Notes under the pieces: model-generated | Seen by the model: only the letters and a program-made list of their open reading frames with translations | Database searches by the model: none | Told to the model about the DNA's origin: nothing | Shown here: one piece after another, positions 63,401 through 64,000 of the stretch | Layout of the letters: each line of letters opens with the position of its first letter | Position numbering within the stretch: position 1 is the first letter of the stretch | Position numbers and translations under genes: made by a program | Assembly: GCF_001886715.1 (NCBI RefSeq) | Contig: NZ_CP018082.1 | Location: forward strand, 5,022,001-5,086,000 | Direction of reading: 5' to 3' | Length of the DNA: 64,000 nt | Origin: Nocardia mangyaensis | GTDB lineage: Bacteria > Actinomycetota > Actinomycetes > Mycobacteriales > Mycobacteriaceae

Positions 63401-63964
63401 CAGAGCATCGCGGTGGCGCGGCGCTATGTCGAGACCGTCGACCTCGTGTGGTCGGCGGAGCGGACGGTCACCGAGCGCACCGATTTCAGCGAGGCGGTGG
63501 CGCGCGGGCTGTACAAGTTCACCGCCTACAAGGACGAGTACGAAGTGGCCCGGCTGCTGGTCGATCCCGCGTTCCTCGACGAGGTACGCGCCCAGGTGCC
63601 GGGCGGTGAGAAACTCACCTACAAGCTGCATCCGCCCGCACTGCGGGCCATGGGCCGACGCAAGAAGATCGACCTGACCCCGAAATCGCATGTGGCGCTG
63701 AAGGTTCTCGCCAAGGGCAAGTTCCTGCGCGGCACCCGCCTCGATCCCTTCGGCTACGCGCACGTCCGCAAGGTCGAGCGGGAACTGCTGGCCGACTACA
63801 CCGCGATGGTGCGCCGACTGGCGAACGATCTGGACGCCGAGAACTACGACACCGCGACCGCGGCAGCCGCGCTGCCCGATGTGGTGCGTGGCTACGAGGA
63901 CATCAAGCTCGGCAATGTCGAGGTCTACCGCGCCGGGCTCCGCGACCTCGGCATCGAGAGCTGA
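60491..63964 (+). CDS. Indolepyruvate ferredoxin oxidoreductase family protein (fused alpha-beta-gamma type)
   Basis: 1157 aa, ATG at 60491. Single-chain 2-oxoacid oxidoreductase: the N-terminal half has TFVSGYQGSPLGGVDKMLLG and the pyrimidine-binding part. The TPP-binding domain has YFCSGCPHNRSTALPEGS and GEGSQWIGQAPFTDVPHLFQ, then GTFFHSGQLAVQACVAAGVN. Iron-sulphur Cys begin at Cys642 (VCEGCGDCGTKSNCLSVQPV, SCNTDYSCLDGDCPSF). The gamma domain has AGIGGTGIVTVNQVLATAAL. The substrates are 2-oxoacids from aromatic or branched amino acids; electrons go to ferredoxin. The upstream gap has TTGCGCAG repeated at 60356 and 60445, and an imperfect inverted repeat near 60414-60439 that could be an Lrp-type site. 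Complete at its 3' end. Confidence 0.92.
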   Translation: MTTIVCPSAGAQAQAGAPYDLADRYRSGAGPVLLTGVQAIARLLVEQQVRDLRAGRRVATFVSGYQGSPLGGVDKMLLGMPEVRAEHDITFVPGFNEELAATAVWGSQADLPTGTATHDGVVGVWYGKGPGVDRATDAIRHANMYGVNPRGGMLLLVGDDPAAKSSTVPAVSERSLAAMGVPVLFPRTAREIITLGMQGIALSRASGCVVALKIVADVADGAWTVDADVANLVVTVPEVHWEGRPFAYRQRPMAAPSDSVLAEADLYGPRWEMVHAYSAANVLDVIEVDPAGAKLGIAATGTTFDALRQGLLDLGVDEAALHRAGIRLLRIGMPYPVGATAVTEFARGLDELVVVEDKTAFIETQIREILYGTPHAPRVLGKRDERGARLIPVDGELTPGRLLAPLRRVLHGRVELKRAAPPPLPLEVLSAQRTPYFCSGCPHNRSTALPEGSIGGGGIGCHTLVTMSGRSDSAVTGLTQMGGEGSQWIGQAPFTDVPHLFQNIGDGTFFHSGQLAVQACVAAGVNITYKLLYNEVVAMTGAQDVEGVLTVAQLTHKLTTEGVRQIIVCADEPQRHRKRSLAKGTLLWHRDRLDEAQRMLREIEGVTVLIYDQHCAADARRQRKRGTLPVRTTRVVINEAVCEGCGDCGTKSNCLSVQPVDTEFGRKTRIDQSSCNTDYSCLDGDCPSFVTVEVPEETRKAKRRKAAEPPAVADPGLGAPQRTQNVLIAGIGGTGIVTVNQVLATAALRAGYAVESLDQIGMSQKAGPVVSHLRFAATELEPSNRLTPGSADCLLAVDLLTATESRYLQYGDVDRTIAVASTSQTPTGDMVYDKSVDYPATDALLDRLAAVSHSINHFDALAAAQTLFGNTASANFLIVGAAVQSGGLLLPASAVEEAIEINGVAVAATIAAFRWGRVAVAEPGAFAAAVGQGQPRRSTATVPPELLAHIGLHGEVRRLVELRAANLIDYQSIAVARRYVETVDLVWSAERTVTERTDFSEAVARGLYKFTAYKDEYEVARLLVDPAFLDEVRAQVPGGEKLTYKLHPPALRAMGRRKKIDLTPKSHVALKVLAKGKFLRGTRLDPFGYAHVRKVERELLADYTAMVRRLANDLDAENYDTATAAAALPDVVRGYEDIKLGNVEVYRAGLRDLGIES

Positions 63965-64000
63965 CCGCGAGACACCGACACTCGTATCGGCAGCCCGATC

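Overview
The window is high-GC DNA with actinobacterial gene style: many GTG starts, ATGA/GTGA stop-start overlaps, and lipoproteins. An AftC-like GT87 arabinofuranosyltransferase, an EspC-like type VII secretion substrate, a full kdpFABC/kdpDE cluster and many TetR, LuxR, ECF and GbsR-type regulators point to a mycolic-acid actinomycete, most likely Nocardia or a close relative. The genus is inferred from gene content, not from a marker gene. No rRNA, tRNA or CRISPR array was seen.

Left part (1-35 kb) is accessory and heavily rearranged. It opens with the end of a Wadjet-type anti-plasmid operon (C-terminus of a JetC-like SMC protein, then complete JetD). A 1.5 kb gene-poor stretch follows, carrying two pairs of 11-bp tandem repeats and an internally deleted IS3 element that keeps both ends. 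Next is a type VII secretion accessory module: a frameshifted YbaB-like gene, an EspC-like protein with YxxxD signal, a 265-aa WxG protein with hydrophobic segments, and a small membrane protein. Phage-like remnants broken by another IS3 fragment, a broken IS110 element, an integrase fragment, a TetR fragment and a MarR fragment mark repeated insertion and deletion. Between them sit intact genes: an MDR oxidoreductase, YceI, a lipoprotein hydrolase divergent from an XRE-cupin regulator, a type-B carboxylesterase that lacks its oxyanion block, a DUF4352-like lipoprotein, an ECF sigma factor with SnoaL-like tail, a RibD/DHFR-like protein, a PGDYG protein, a D-aminoacylase-like amidohydrolase with its TetR gene, and a secreted CBM14-like protein.

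The most notable accessory locus is 20.9-24.9 kb: a Trypco2 protein followed by a trypsin-STAND NTPase-TPR fusion. This is the architecture of NTP-dependent biological conflict systems. Its ten TPR units of 46 residues are nearly identical at DNA level.

Right part (35-64 kb) is denser and looks like chromosomal backbone. It holds two exported hydrolases, a NarL-type two-component pair, the divergent kdpDE and kdpFABC units, nhaA, an AftC-like gene, an ABC exporter divergent from tandem GbsR/MarR-type regulators around a perfect 16-bp palindrome, TspO, an anti-sigma/ECF sigma pair, a DM13 protein, a TetR gene, and an Lrp gene ahead of a 1157-aa indolepyruvate ferredoxin oxidoreductase. An 11-bp-spaced TTTACG-type direct repeat occurs upstream of both kdpF and nhaA and could link K+ uptake and Na+/H+ exchange through KdpE.
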